Source: JAQVUB01 sp033809415
GTDB lineage: Bacteria > Verrucomicrobiota > Lentisphaeria > Oligosphaerales > Oligosphaeraceae
Assembly (NCBI GenBank): GCA_033809415.1
Contig: JAPXLT010000162.1
Location: forward strand, 1-10,496
Reading direction: 5' to 3'
Length of the DNA: 10,496 nt
A program made the position numbers and the translations under genes. Below are positions 1 to 7,410 of this stretch, piece by piece. Position 1 is the stretch's first letter. Each line of letters starts with the position of its first letter. Under the pieces are notes generated by a model. That model ran no database searches. It was given only the letters and a program-made list of their open reading frames with translations, and had not been told where the DNA came from.

Positions 1-135
1 CCGTTTTTCCGGCACTATGTTTTCGCCGTGGTTCAGACAGCCTCCAAGCCCTACCCAACCAGAGAGCGAATTACTCTTATCGTGCACGAAACAGTTAAGG
101 AAGGAACTGGGATGCGTAGTGTGTGGTTCAACTAA
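1..135 (+). CDS. C-terminal tail of a truncated upstream gene, possibly a LacI-type regulator
   Basis: Frame 1 is open from the window edge to a TAA at 133-135 and encodes 44 residues starting PFFRHYVFAVVQ and ending GTGMRSVWFN. The stretch RITLIVHETVKEGTG resembles the closing strand of LacI/GntR-type sensor domains, where a short beta strand is followed by a (V/E)xREST(G/A)-like motif, and the preceding helix-loop has about the right length. This is pattern resemblance over a very short segment; no DNA-binding domain is in the window. Such regulators often stand upstream of pseudopilin and carbohydrate genes in Lentisphaerota, which fits. The pseudopilin start lies 56 nt downstream and I see no terminator between them, so co-transcription is possible. 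It could instead be the tail of an unrelated protein. Confidence 0.35.
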   Translation, partial: PFFRHYVFAVVQTASKPYPTRERITLIVHETVKEGTGMRSVWFN

Positions 136-178
136 AGCAGAAAGTTTGTGAGGGGCTACAAAAAAGGAAACACAAGAT

Positions 179-184
179 AAGGAA
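179..184 (+). promoter_or_regulatory. Ribosome binding site that sets the pseudopilin start
   Basis: AAGGAA lies 7 nt upstream of the ATG at 192. It favours that ATG over the in-frame GTG at 123, which would overlap the preceding reading frame and add 23 residues ahead of the leader. Confidence 0.6.
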
Positions 185-191
185 TCGTTTT

Positions 192-926
192 ATGAAAAAC
201 AGAACAAAATATGGGAAAACAAAGTTTCGTCATTTCGTCTCGTTTACTTTAATAGAGCTGCTGGTCGTCATCGCGATCATTGCTATTCTTGCGTCGATGC
301 TTCTGCCTGCATTGAGTTCTGCTCGGCAAAGGGCTCGCGGGATGCAGTGCATTTCCAATCTCAAGCAGATCGGGATTGCCTTGCACATGTATGAATCTAG
401 CTATGACGATTTTCTTCCCGCCTGGTGGACAGAGACAGACAACCCTGCTTTTTGGCACCAGAAACTGTATTTGTTCTGCAACAACTATGATTTGTGGCTT
501 TGTCCTGATTCCCCGGCTCCGGGCTTGGCTCTGCGTTCCGGCGAGGGTGGGACTGGGAAAGAGGGAGCTATGAACATAGGGATCAATATCACGGGACAGA
601 AACTCTCCCCGGACGTGGCAAATGGATTTTTCAAAGAAAGCATCAACCTTGTACGCATCAAAAAGCCCAGCTCCCTGATCTACTCCGCCGACGGTGCAGG
701 CAAACACGTCGGAAGCTATGTTCCGATCAATGGCAATGGTGGCTGTGCATTGTCTGTTGTATACATCCATCCAATTATTCCATCCGGGGTCATGATGCGC
801 CACAATAATGGTGTCAACCTTCTGTTTGTGGATGGGCACTGCGAGCGAATCGGGCGGCAGCGGTATACAGTCTGGACAAGTAAATACTGGTCCGATTATA
901 AAGAATATTTTTATGCGGTCTATTAA
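192..926 (+). CDS. Type II secretion/type IV pilin-like pseudopilin with H-X9-DG motif
   Basis: This 244-residue protein has a positively charged leader (residues 1-17, many K/R), then FTLIELLVVIAIIAIL (from F18) with the conserved Glu at mature position 5 (E22), and a long N-terminal hydrophobic helix ending in MLLPALSSARQRAR. That is the prepilin-type cleavage/methylation segment. Near the C-terminus H204 is followed, nine residues later, by D214-G215, the H-X9-DG motif of the DUF1559-type pseudopilins abundant in Planctomycetes and Lentisphaerota. The protein should be processed by a prepilin peptidase and assembled at the inner membrane or periplasm, though the function of these expanded families is unproven. 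The residue before the cleavage site is Ser17, not the usual Gly. The start at 192 was chosen because of the ribosome binding site at 179-184. It is the first complete gene of the operon; the next gene starts 28 nt after its stop. Confidence 0.88.
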   Translation: MKNRTKYGKTKFRHFVSFTLIELLVVIAIIAILASMLLPALSSARQRARGMQCISNLKQIGIALHMYESSYDDFLPAWWTETDNPAFWHQKLYLFCNNYDLWLCPDSPAPGLALRSGEGGTGKEGAMNIGINITGQKLSPDVANGFFKESINLVRIKKPSSLIYSADGAGKHVGSYVPINGNGGCALSVVYIHPIIPSGVMMRHNNGVNLLFVDGHCERIGRQRYTVWTSKYWSDYKEYFYAVY

Positions 927-954
927 TATAAGTTCTTACCAAGAAGGAATATCT

Positions 955-3900
955 ATGAAAACGACTTGGATCGGCATGGCTATCGGAATACTTGCGTTGT
1001 CGCTGCTTGCAGCGCCAGTAGAAAACTTTACGGAGCCGCCGCTCATGTCTTTGCATCCCGACCCAGGACTGAACGTATGTTCCGGGTTCAATGGATTCTG
1101 TCAGCTGACAACTGATGTCGCCAAGCCGATGCCGCTTGCTCCGGCCGACTGCCATCTACAATTATCCACCGATGGGAAAACACTGCGGATCAAGGCAGAG
1201 TCGGAACTCGGGTCAAAAGGATTGCTCGCACGTGTGAATCCGCCGTCCGGGGGTGCCCTTGTATTCAAGGATGACTGCTATGAAATTATTGTTGTACCGA
1301 ATCCGGAAGATGACACGAAAATCTACCATCTTTTTGTGAATGGGAAAGGGGCCGTTTATTCCAAATGCCGTGAAAACGGGACATTCGTGCCTTGGGTGCC
1401 GGAAAGAACAGTCAAGAGCGATTATAAAGGCGAAACGTGGAAATTTCAACTGGATTTGCCACTGCAACAGTTCGGTATCGAGCAACTGTCTCCCGGTCAG
1501 GCAATCGGGCTGCGGGTCTGCCGCAACTGGAGAAATCTCGATCCGAAGTATTACGACGGGTGTATTCAATCCACCTGGTGCCAGATGCGGGCGGCTTTCT
1601 TTTCAACGGAAAAACTGCCGCGTGTCTATTTGCTTCCAGATGCTCCTGCTGTGGATTTCTTCAGGGTTGTAACCAAGACAGAGAGAAAACCGGATCCACA
1701 ATTTCGGATTACGAACACATCGGCCATAAAACAGACATATCTTGCGGAATATCGGCACGTTCTGGAAAGGTCTCAGCCGAGTTCCGGAAATTTGCAGGTG
1801 TCGCTGAATCCTGGAGAATCCAAGGTGATTCCGATGCCGATCCCACAGGTGCTGGGTGATGAACTGGTCTCGACTAAACTGACCGTGTTTTCCCCGGATA
1901 AAAAGACTGTTTTTTACCACCGTGCCATTGCATGGTATCAAGGACAGAAAGGGGATTTCTTTGCCAAGAAGGACGCCTCGGCAGTTCTTGTAATACCGAG
2001 AATCGCATTCTATCCCTCGACAAATAAAATGCGAATACAAGTGAATTTCAAAGCGGAGACAAAGCTGGATCAACTGAAAAGTGCCCATGTGGAAATTGCT
2101 ACGGCTGCCGGACAGAAAATTGGAACCTATCCGGTGCCCAAGCCGGATGAGGAACGGCTGTCAGAAATGCTTGTCCAGTTGCCGGATTTGAAGGAATACA
2201 CGGCGGCAAAGAATCCGGCGGGAACCTACAAGATGAGTCTGATCACCGATGGTCTGGGGTATGCTCCAATAGTGATTCCTTTTGAGCGGAAGATTTTTGC
2301 ATGGGAAGGCAATCAGCTCGGACAGTCCAAGCGTCTAGTTCCTCCGTTCACAGCGCTGCAAGTGAAGGATGGGAAGGTCGTTGATGTGATTCTCCGCAGC
2401 ATGACGATGAGCGGAACCGGTTTGTTCCAAGCCATCGAAGCGGACGGTGAGGAATTGCTCGAACCAGGTGGAATCGTCCTCGAAGCGACGATCCATGGGG
2501 AAACGTATCTGGCAAAATCAACGGCATTCCGCTTTGTGAAACAGGATGATTTTGAAGCGGTTGTGGAGGCGGGTTGGCAAGCCGGGCCTGTGCAGGCAAA
2601 GGCAACATGCATGATCGCATACGACGGTGTGACTTGGTATTCCTTCCAGCTTCAACCTTGCGCTGAACCGATTGAAAACCTCAGGTTGAAAGCGGCGTTT
2701 CCGGAACGGATGGTTCCCTTGTATCACGCTTGTACCGATGGCCTGCGCTTCAATAATGGCGGCGCCATGCCAAAGGGAAACGGGCTGATCTGGAAATCCG
2801 GAGATGCTGCACGGGGAGAAATTCAAAATGATTTTGTCCCTTACATTTGGGTCGGTAAAGAAGGCCCCGGACTTTCATTCTTTGCAGACAGCGACAAAGG
2901 ATGGGTGCACAGTGCAAACGTGCCGTCGCAGGAACTATACCGGAAAAACGGCACGATTGAGATGATCTGGAATTTCATGTCGAATGTCCCGGCAAACACA
3001 AAAGTCGGAGAAATCCGTTTCGGATTACAGGCAACTCCGGTCAAGCCGATGCCGGATAACTGGCGAGCCATGGTAACGTGGAACCAGACATTCCGCAATA
3101 AAACAATTCAGAAGTATTTCAAAGAAAGGACACTCTTCTGCGGCGGGGATATGGGGCGCGGAACCTTTGTCAATGATTATGAACCTCGGCTGAATGACTA
3201 CAGCTTATGGAAAGCCGCAAAAGAGATCAGAAGAACCGGCGTCATTCCGGATGGATTTTTGGACCAGTGGGTGGAAGGCTATCCAAACAAAGAGATGCGC
3301 ACGACCTACCGCAGGGAAGTGTCCTATTTCCTCCACGTAATGAAGCAGACTTATCAGTCGGATGCTCGAATCATGCTCTATACGAATCCGCGGGGATTGC
3401 GGATTGACCGGGCCGAGACTGCGACTTTCATGGATGAGTGGTTGAGAGAGGAATTCAACGAATTCCGCGTTAGCAATGTTCCTTTGAATACGGGACTTGC
3501 ATACAGCGCGGTGCCGACGGAAACCTTTCGGGATTATCTGATTTGGGGATATAAAAACCTGTATGATGCCGGCATCATCGAACAGCTCTATTGGGATAAT
3601 GTTTTCTTGGTTTCCTGTTATGCACAGGATGGGGTCACGCAGTCTTATCGTATGCCGGATGGACGAATCCAGCCATCAATGGAAATTGACGGCATGCGAG
3701 AGCTGATCCGCAGGGCGGCTGTTTTTCAGCTGGAGCGCGGCGTGCAACCAGATAACATGGTGCATATGACCAATACCATGCTGACTCCGACGCTCTCCTT
3801 TGCCCAACAACAGCTTGACTGGGAAGATAATGACGGCTTTGCGCCATTCCAGGAGCGCTATACGAAAGAATACATCCGGACCCTCACGATCGGTTATCAG

Positions 3901-4356
3901 TCCGGCTGCTTGCCGTGTGTTCTCGGCAAAATTTACGGAACTGATGATGAAACCCGGTTCTGCAAACGTACCGGTGCCGGCGTTACGCTGACGCATGAGC
4001 TTCGCTGGGCGCGTCCGGATGTTGACGTGTACTGGAACCTGCTGGAAAAAATGTTTGATTTCGGCTATGGCACGCCTGTCGTGAAAGTCTTCAACTACTG
4101 GAAGGAGGATTTTCCGGTTGAGGTCAAAGGTGGAGATGCCACCACATCCGTGTACCTCGAGAAAGGGAATCAGGCACAGCTTCTGGTTTGCAGTTACTGC
4201 AATGATGCTGATTTTGAAATCGGCATCCAAGGAAAGGAAATCGCGAAAGCATTGGATGTGGAAACGGGAAAAGAGATGCCCGTGAAAGACGGAAAAGTTC
4301 AATTTCGTCTTCCGAAATATGATTTGATCTTTCTTGACTTGGAAACAACAAAATAA
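955..4356 (+). CDS. Large exported DUF6067 (GH123_N-like) protein with CBM9/DOMON-like N-terminal domain
   Basis: This 1133-residue protein begins with a signal peptide (MKTTW, then a hydrophobic stretch to about A19/A20). Residues about 60-226 look like a CBM9/DOMON-type beta sandwich: a strand with YEIIVVPNPED, then YHLFVNGKGAVY, WKFQLDLPLQQFG and IGLRVCRNWR, in the usual order. Residues about 230-500 look like further beta-rich modules. The region around 500-1130 matches DUF6067: VPYIWVGKEGPGLSFFADSDKGW, shown here only by its key elements W-G-x-E and D-S-D-K-G-W, followed by GLQATPVKP at 690-698. After it comes a TIM-barrel-like part with DGFLDQW, YTNPRG and YWDN (D881), and a final beta domain ending FLDLETTK. 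DUF6067 is related to the N-terminal region of GH123-type hydrolases, so a glycan substrate is likely, but I cannot assign catalytic residues. The ATG at 955 has AGAAGGA upstream (942-948); an in-frame upstream start at 808 overlaps the pseudopilin and lacks a signal peptide. No other gene intervenes before the LamG-like gene. Confidence 0.82.
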   Translation: MKTTWIGMAIGILALSLLAAPVENFTEPPLMSLHPDPGLNVCSGFNGFCQLTTDVAKPMPLAPADCHLQLSTDGKTLRIKAESELGSKGLLARVNPPSGGALVFKDDCYEIIVVPNPEDDTKIYHLFVNGKGAVYSKCRENGTFVPWVPERTVKSDYKGETWKFQLDLPLQQFGIEQLSPGQAIGLRVCRNWRNLDPKYYDGCIQSTWCQMRAAFFSTEKLPRVYLLPDAPAVDFFRVVTKTERKPDPQFRITNTSAIKQTYLAEYRHVLERSQPSSGNLQVSLNPGESKVIPMPIPQVLGDELVSTKLTVFSPDKKTVFYHRAIAWYQGQKGDFFAKKDASAVLVIPRIAFYPSTNKMRIQVNFKAETKLDQLKSAHVEIATAAGQKIGTYPVPKPDEERLSEMLVQLPDLKEYTAAKNPAGTYKMSLITDGLGYAPIVIPFERKIFAWEGNQLGQSKRLVPPFTALQVKDGKVVDVILRSMTMSGTGLFQAIEADGEELLEPGGIVLEATIHGETYLAKSTAFRFVKQDDFEAVVEAGWQAGPVQAKATCMIAYDGVTWYSFQLQPCAEPIENLRLKAAFPERMVPLYHACTDGLRFNNGGAMPKGNGLIWKSGDAARGEIQNDFVPYIWVGKEGPGLSFFADSDKGWVHSANVPSQELYRKNGTIEMIWNFMSNVPANTKVGEIRFGLQATPVKPMPDNWRAMVTWNQTFRNKTIQKYFKERTLFCGGDMGRGTFVNDYEPRLNDYSLWKAAKEIRRTGVIPDGFLDQWVEGYPNKEMRTTYRREVSYFLHVMKQTYQSDARIMLYTNPRGLRIDRAETATFMDEWLREEFNEFRVSNVPLNTGLAYSAVPTETFRDYLIWGYKNLYDAGIIEQLYWDNVFLVSCYAQDGVTQSYRMPDGRIQPSMEIDGMRELIRRAAVFQLERGVQPDNMVHMTNTMLTPTLSFAQQQLDWEDNDGFAPFQERYTKEYIRTLTIGYQSGCLPCVLGKIYGTDDETRFCKRTGAGVTLTHELRWARPDVDVYWNLLEKMFDFGYGTPVVKVFNYWKEDFPVEVKGGDATTSVYLEKGNQAQLLVCSYCNDADFEIGIQGKEIAKALDVETGKEMPVKDGKVQFRLPKYDLIFLDLETTK

Positions 4357-4373
4357 AAAATGATGGGATGAAC

Positions 4374-5156
4374 ATGAAAAATATTTTCAGCAACACAGTC
4401 ATCCTTCTCTTGGCAGGGATCGCTAGCGTTTATGCAGAATTCAACAACCCAGTTTTGGACAAACATGCGGATGATGTTACGTTTTACGTGAATTTTGATG
4501 AAACGCCGAATGCTGTGCTGTCTGCTGGAGAGGGAACCCCGTTTCGCAGTACAGGAACCCCAGATTTCGTGCCGGGGGTTTCCGGAAAGGCGCTTCGGAG
4601 AGGGATGCTGCATTATCGTGGTGGGGAGAATGCAGACCTTGCAGCATCAGGAACACTGATTTACTTGGTCGCCCCGGAAGCGACAATGACGGAAAAGCCG
4701 GAGAATGGAAAAGAGCCGGGATTCCTTGCCGTTGCAATGACTGGCGGGGAGGGCAGCTACACTCTGTTTTCCGGGAAAATGGGCGGGCAGCCTTGGGGAA
4801 AAGCCCCGCTGAATTCCTATGTGCAGTATGCCCATGGATCAAAAATACCACATGTCAATTGTGTCATTGATGAAAGACTGAAAGCCGAGACCTGGAAGCC
4901 TGGCGAGTGGCAGATGATCGCCGTCACCTGGAAGCCTGGTTCGTTTGCCGCCTCTTTGAATGGCGGAAATATGCAATATTCTGCTTTGCAAGCACCTATG
5001 ACAGGAGCCTGTGGCGAGATTCGCCTAGGATTCGGAAAAGCCGAAATCCCCGCGCAGGTTATTCTTGATGAAGTCGTTATTTTGAATAAAGAGCTGACAC
5101 AACAACAATTGAAAGAAATCTATGATCTTTTCAAGAAACAGTTGCCTGAAAAATAA
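4374..5156 (+). CDS. Exported LamG/concanavalin A-like jelly-roll protein
   Basis: This protein of 260 residues has a signal peptide MKNIFSNTVILLLAGIASVYA with a likely cleavage after A21 (V-Y-A). The rest is one LamG-like beta sandwich: an opening strand DDVTFYVNFDE, a central WQMIAVTWKPGS from W179 followed by the SLNGG turn, and the closing strand ILDEVVILNKELTQQQLKEIY. These match the characteristic W-x-x-(I/V)-A-x-T-W and (L)DEVxIxNxxLTxxxLxxIY pattern of LamG-type domains in bacterial surface proteins. No catalytic residues are recognisable, so it probably binds carbohydrate or cell-surface material. It starts 17 nt after the large DUF6067-like protein and is surely co-transcribed with it. 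An ATG at 4368, two codons upstream, is in frame; 4374 is preferred because GGGA (4365-4368) lies 5 nt before it, but either is possible. Confidence 0.8.
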   Translation: MKNIFSNTVILLLAGIASVYAEFNNPVLDKHADDVTFYVNFDETPNAVLSAGEGTPFRSTGTPDFVPGVSGKALRRGMLHYRGGENADLAASGTLIYLVAPEATMTEKPENGKEPGFLAVAMTGGEGSYTLFSGKMGGQPWGKAPLNSYVQYAHGSKIPHVNCVIDERLKAETWKPGEWQMIAVTWKPGSFAASLNGGNMQYSALQAPMTGACGEIRLGFGKAEIPAQVILDEVVILNKELTQQQLKEIYDLFKKQLPEK

Positions 5157-5159
5157 TTG

Positions 5160-5227
5160 CGGAGCTACGGGGTAAAGGTCTGCTGTCGAGGACAGAACAA
5201 GAAAAAGAATTGTTCAGACTTGCTCCG
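5160..5227 (+). other. Possible structured RNA: compact three-way junction in the operon gap
   Basis: Within the 114-nt gap, CGGAGC (5160-5165) pairs with GCTCCG (5222-5227), and AGGTCTG (5176-5182) with CAGACTT (5215-5221, one G-U). Inside sit two hairpins that abut with no unpaired bases: CTGTC/GACAG (5183-5187/5191-5195, loop GAG) and AACAA/TTGTT (5196-5200/5210-5214, loop of 9). The only large unpaired stretch is a 10-nt bulge at 5166-5175. No T-tract follows, so it is not an intrinsic terminator. It ends 43 nt before the next start codon and may affect mRNA stability or processing. The fold was found by eye, without energy calculation. Confidence 0.4.
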
Positions 5228-5270
5228 ACCAGTCGAGAACGGATAAAGCAAGGAAAATTTAGGGAAGAAA

Positions 5271-7031
5271 ATGTTGAAAATCGGATATTTTGCCCACTGG
5301 AATCAGCCACCCTACCGTTTCGTGGAATTTATGCAGGAATGTGGAATCCCGGTGGAGAAAATAGATTATACACACGATGGATACCTGGAAAAGTATGATG
5401 TCGTTCTGATCGAGCAGAATGGCTTCAATGACTATATTGAAAACGATGAAATCTATATTCATGAATGGGTCAAACGTGGTGGCATCCTCTTATTCCTACA
5501 CCAGGATTATCAGCGTTGGGCGCCTTGCTTCCTTCCAAAGGAAGTTGGATATATTCAATTGATTCATCGGTATTTCCCGACAATCTGCAGTGATGCCGCG
5601 GAAGGCGCCGAATTTACTAACGATACCGATTGTTATATGACTTATCTGATGCCATGGATTGAACCGGACGGGCAACGTCTGTTTTCAGAGCCGAACAAGA
5701 TCACTCCGGATGAAATGCTGAACTGGCGCATCGCGGCTCATTCTTTCCGAATTCTCCGGATGCCTACAGAAAAGGAATCGATGGAAACGGTTCGAACAGC
5801 GGCGGAATCTTGCTATCTTGCCAATGAAAAATGGGATGTTCTCGGCTCCTTTATGGACCCTGGGGTGCGTGATGGCGCCCTGATTCTCCGCAGCGTTTAT
5901 GGTAAGGGCATGTTTTTCCTGAATCAGATTCTGTTTCCGGAAATGAAATCACCGGAAGCAGAGCGTTGCTTCGCATTTTGGAAGAAATATCTGCCAAACC
6001 TCCTGGCATATTTTGAACGCTTCAAGCAAGGAGAAAAGGAAACGGTTGCTGAAGATGCCCCAAAGGAACTTCCGCTGAAGAAAAACTATAAACTGACAAC
6101 GCATATGCATTCCTTGGACTGGTATGGATGCGATGCGTCTCCCGGAACCATCAATGCTCTGATGCGTTATATGGGATATGATATCTGCGCATTGTCACTT
6201 AAGGATAATGCACCGTATGAAGGAAAGCTTGATACAAAAAGATTTTCCGATGACCACGTGCTCTTTCTAGACGGACAGGAATACCACCCGTTCAACTGGA
6301 ATGACAAGTATGACCATATCGGCCACGCGGTATATCATATGCTTTCCATTGGAGTGGACCCGGATAGCTACACTTTAAAGTACACGAGAAGCCTCTTTTC
6401 AGATGCACAAGTAGATGCCTATTTGAAGGAGGCTATTGATTATATTCACCAGAGTAATGGGGTCGCCTGTGCAACACATCCATTTGTCAACTACTGGTAT
6501 GAATATGATTACGATATCGTGGACGTCGAGCGGATGCAGTCTCTAGTGGGAACCGATGTTGAAAAATACTGGCTTTCCGGGCGCAGGATTGGTATTTTGA
6601 ATGCAGTAGACCTGTTTGGCACCCGCAAAATGTATGATAATCCAGCGGTCAATTTTATTTATCTAAATGGAGAACGCCCCTGCCGGGACAGCGTTGTAAA
6701 GGCGCTTCGTGCCGGACATACCATCGCTGCCGCAGGGTTTGATCAGGCCGACATCATGTTGAATAATCATATCCCAGGCAATGCCGTAAGCTTGACAGAA
6801 GCTACTGCCGGAACACTCCGTATTTCCGCAAAACTAAGGGAACGGGAAATCCGGAAAATACGTGTGTATTCCGGCGCAGCCCTTATCTATTCTCAGGAAG
6901 CGAATACGCAATCCGTGAAAATCGAGCTTCCTTTGCGGACACTGGAGTTGCAAGGTTTCGTTCGAGTTGAAATCGAAGGCCCGAATCCTTACTGGATCTG
7001 CTGCTCAACGCCATTCTACCTCGAGAAATGA
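5271..7031 (+). CDS. ThuA/GATase1-like domain fused to a CehA/McbA-type PHP metallohydrolase
   Basis: This 586-residue protein has no signal peptide, so it should be cytoplasmic. Residues 1 to about 250 form a Rossmann-like domain resembling ThuA/class I glutamine amidotransferase folds: KIGYFAHW at the start, YDVVLIEQNG, then WVKRGGILLFLHQ; no nucleophilic Cys is obvious. From about 275 it is a PHP domain of the CehA/McbA kind: H278-M-H280-S, then ALSLKDN (D312, N313) where the family has ALTDHN, DGQEYH (E337, H339), GHAV (H352) and ATHPF (H403). The end, from about residue 490, includes the RAGHT motif and a C-terminal beta-sandwich. PHP enzymes are metal-dependent phosphoesterases or amido/carbamate hydrolases; the substrate here is unknown. 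AGGGA (5261-5265) lies 5 nt upstream of the ATG. It is the last gene of the operon. Confidence 0.78.
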   Translation: MLKIGYFAHWNQPPYRFVEFMQECGIPVEKIDYTHDGYLEKYDVVLIEQNGFNDYIENDEIYIHEWVKRGGILLFLHQDYQRWAPCFLPKEVGYIQLIHRYFPTICSDAAEGAEFTNDTDCYMTYLMPWIEPDGQRLFSEPNKITPDEMLNWRIAAHSFRILRMPTEKESMETVRTAAESCYLANEKWDVLGSFMDPGVRDGALILRSVYGKGMFFLNQILFPEMKSPEAERCFAFWKKYLPNLLAYFERFKQGEKETVAEDAPKELPLKKNYKLTTHMHSLDWYGCDASPGTINALMRYMGYDICALSLKDNAPYEGKLDTKRFSDDHVLFLDGQEYHPFNWNDKYDHIGHAVYHMLSIGVDPDSYTLKYTRSLFSDAQVDAYLKEAIDYIHQSNGVACATHPFVNYWYEYDYDIVDVERMQSLVGTDVEKYWLSGRRIGILNAVDLFGTRKMYDNPAVNFIYLNGERPCRDSVVKALRAGHTIAAAGFDQADIMLNNHIPGNAVSLTEATAGTLRISAKLREREIRKIRVYSGAALIYSQEANTQSVKIELPLRTLELQGFVRVEIEGPNPYWICCSTPFYLEK

Positions 7032-7178
7032 TGCCAAATCGCCGGGCGCGCGGGGAGACAGTTGCGTGTGTGTCTGACAGCGTGGACTATCCACCCCGCA
7101 CCCTGTCCCCAAATGTTCTTAACTTAACGCTTTGTACCCAACACCGACGATATAACTCCATAAAGCCGACCTTGCCTT

Positions 7179-7202
7179 CTTGGCGTCTTGGCGTCTTGGC
7201 GG
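7179..7202. repeat. Three tandem 8-mers (CTTGGCGT, CTTGGCGT, CTTGGCGG)
   Basis: The units are at 7179-7186, 7187-7194 and 7195-7202; the third differs only at its last base. The last two also form the left arm of the inverted repeat that follows. Confidence 0.85.
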
Positions 7203-7238
7203 TTCAATGACGAGGAAGCAACCGCCAAGAACGCCAAG
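7187..7238. repeat. Near-perfect inverted repeat, 18/19-nt arms
   Basis: The left arm 7187-7204 (CTTGGCGTCTTGGCGGTT) is the reverse complement of the right arm 7220-7238 apart from one extra A in the right arm. The loop is 15 nt (7205-7219). There is no T-tract on either side, so a terminator role is not supported. CGCCAAG-type repeats of this kind recur between genes in many PVC and other genomes, from memory, so this is probably a mobile or dispersed repeat. Confidence 0.8.
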
Positions 7239-7310
7239 CAATCGGAGAAAACAAAGCAAACTGTAAACTCGCGTGCCATTCCATCCGTCGAAGCAGCAAC
7301 CCCTATAAAA

Positions 7311-7340
7311 TTTTCGTGCCTTTTCGTGTTTTTTCGTTGT
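7311..7340. repeat. Three adjacent 10-nt units starting TTTTCGT
   Basis: The units are TTTTCGTGCC, TTTTCGTGTT and TTTTCGTTGT, in exact 10-nt register. The complementary strand reads as CACGAAAA-type repeats, which I recall as another common component of dispersed intergenic repeats. It lies 72 nt downstream of the inverted repeat and may be part of the same element. Confidence 0.65.
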
Positions 7341-7382
7341 TAAAAAATGAGTTGTGTGCGTCAAGTTCGTTTTATCATTTTA

Positions 7383-7410
7383 TTGTAAAAGTCGTTTTAG
7401 GCATTATATT
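7383..7410 (+). promoter_or_regulatory. Candidate sigma-70-type promoter for rpoZ
   Basis: TTGTAA (7383-7388) and TATATT (7405-7410) are separated by 16 nt, in an AT-rich stretch about 70 nt ahead of the rpoZ start. Both boxes are imperfect; the spacing and location are the main support. Confidence 0.4.

Noticed and set aside
808..954. Upstream start for the large DUF6067-like protein at 808
   Set aside because: It overlaps the pseudopilin gene and hides the signal peptide; the ATG at 955 has a good ribosome binding site.
7028..7210. A 60-codon + strand frame whose ATG overlaps the PHP-protein stop (ATGA)
   Set aside because: The overlap suggests coupling, but the product has no recognisable motif and its end runs through the tandem CTTGGCGT repeat, so it is probably chance.
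7311..7340. A CRISPR array
   Set aside because: The 10-nt units are directly adjacent, with no spacers and no cas genes nearby.
7119..7364. An 81-codon minus strand frame across the repeat element
   Set aside because: Its residues are largely translations of the repeats (PPRRQDAKKA, KKHEKARKF); such frames are common over dispersed repeats and are not genes.
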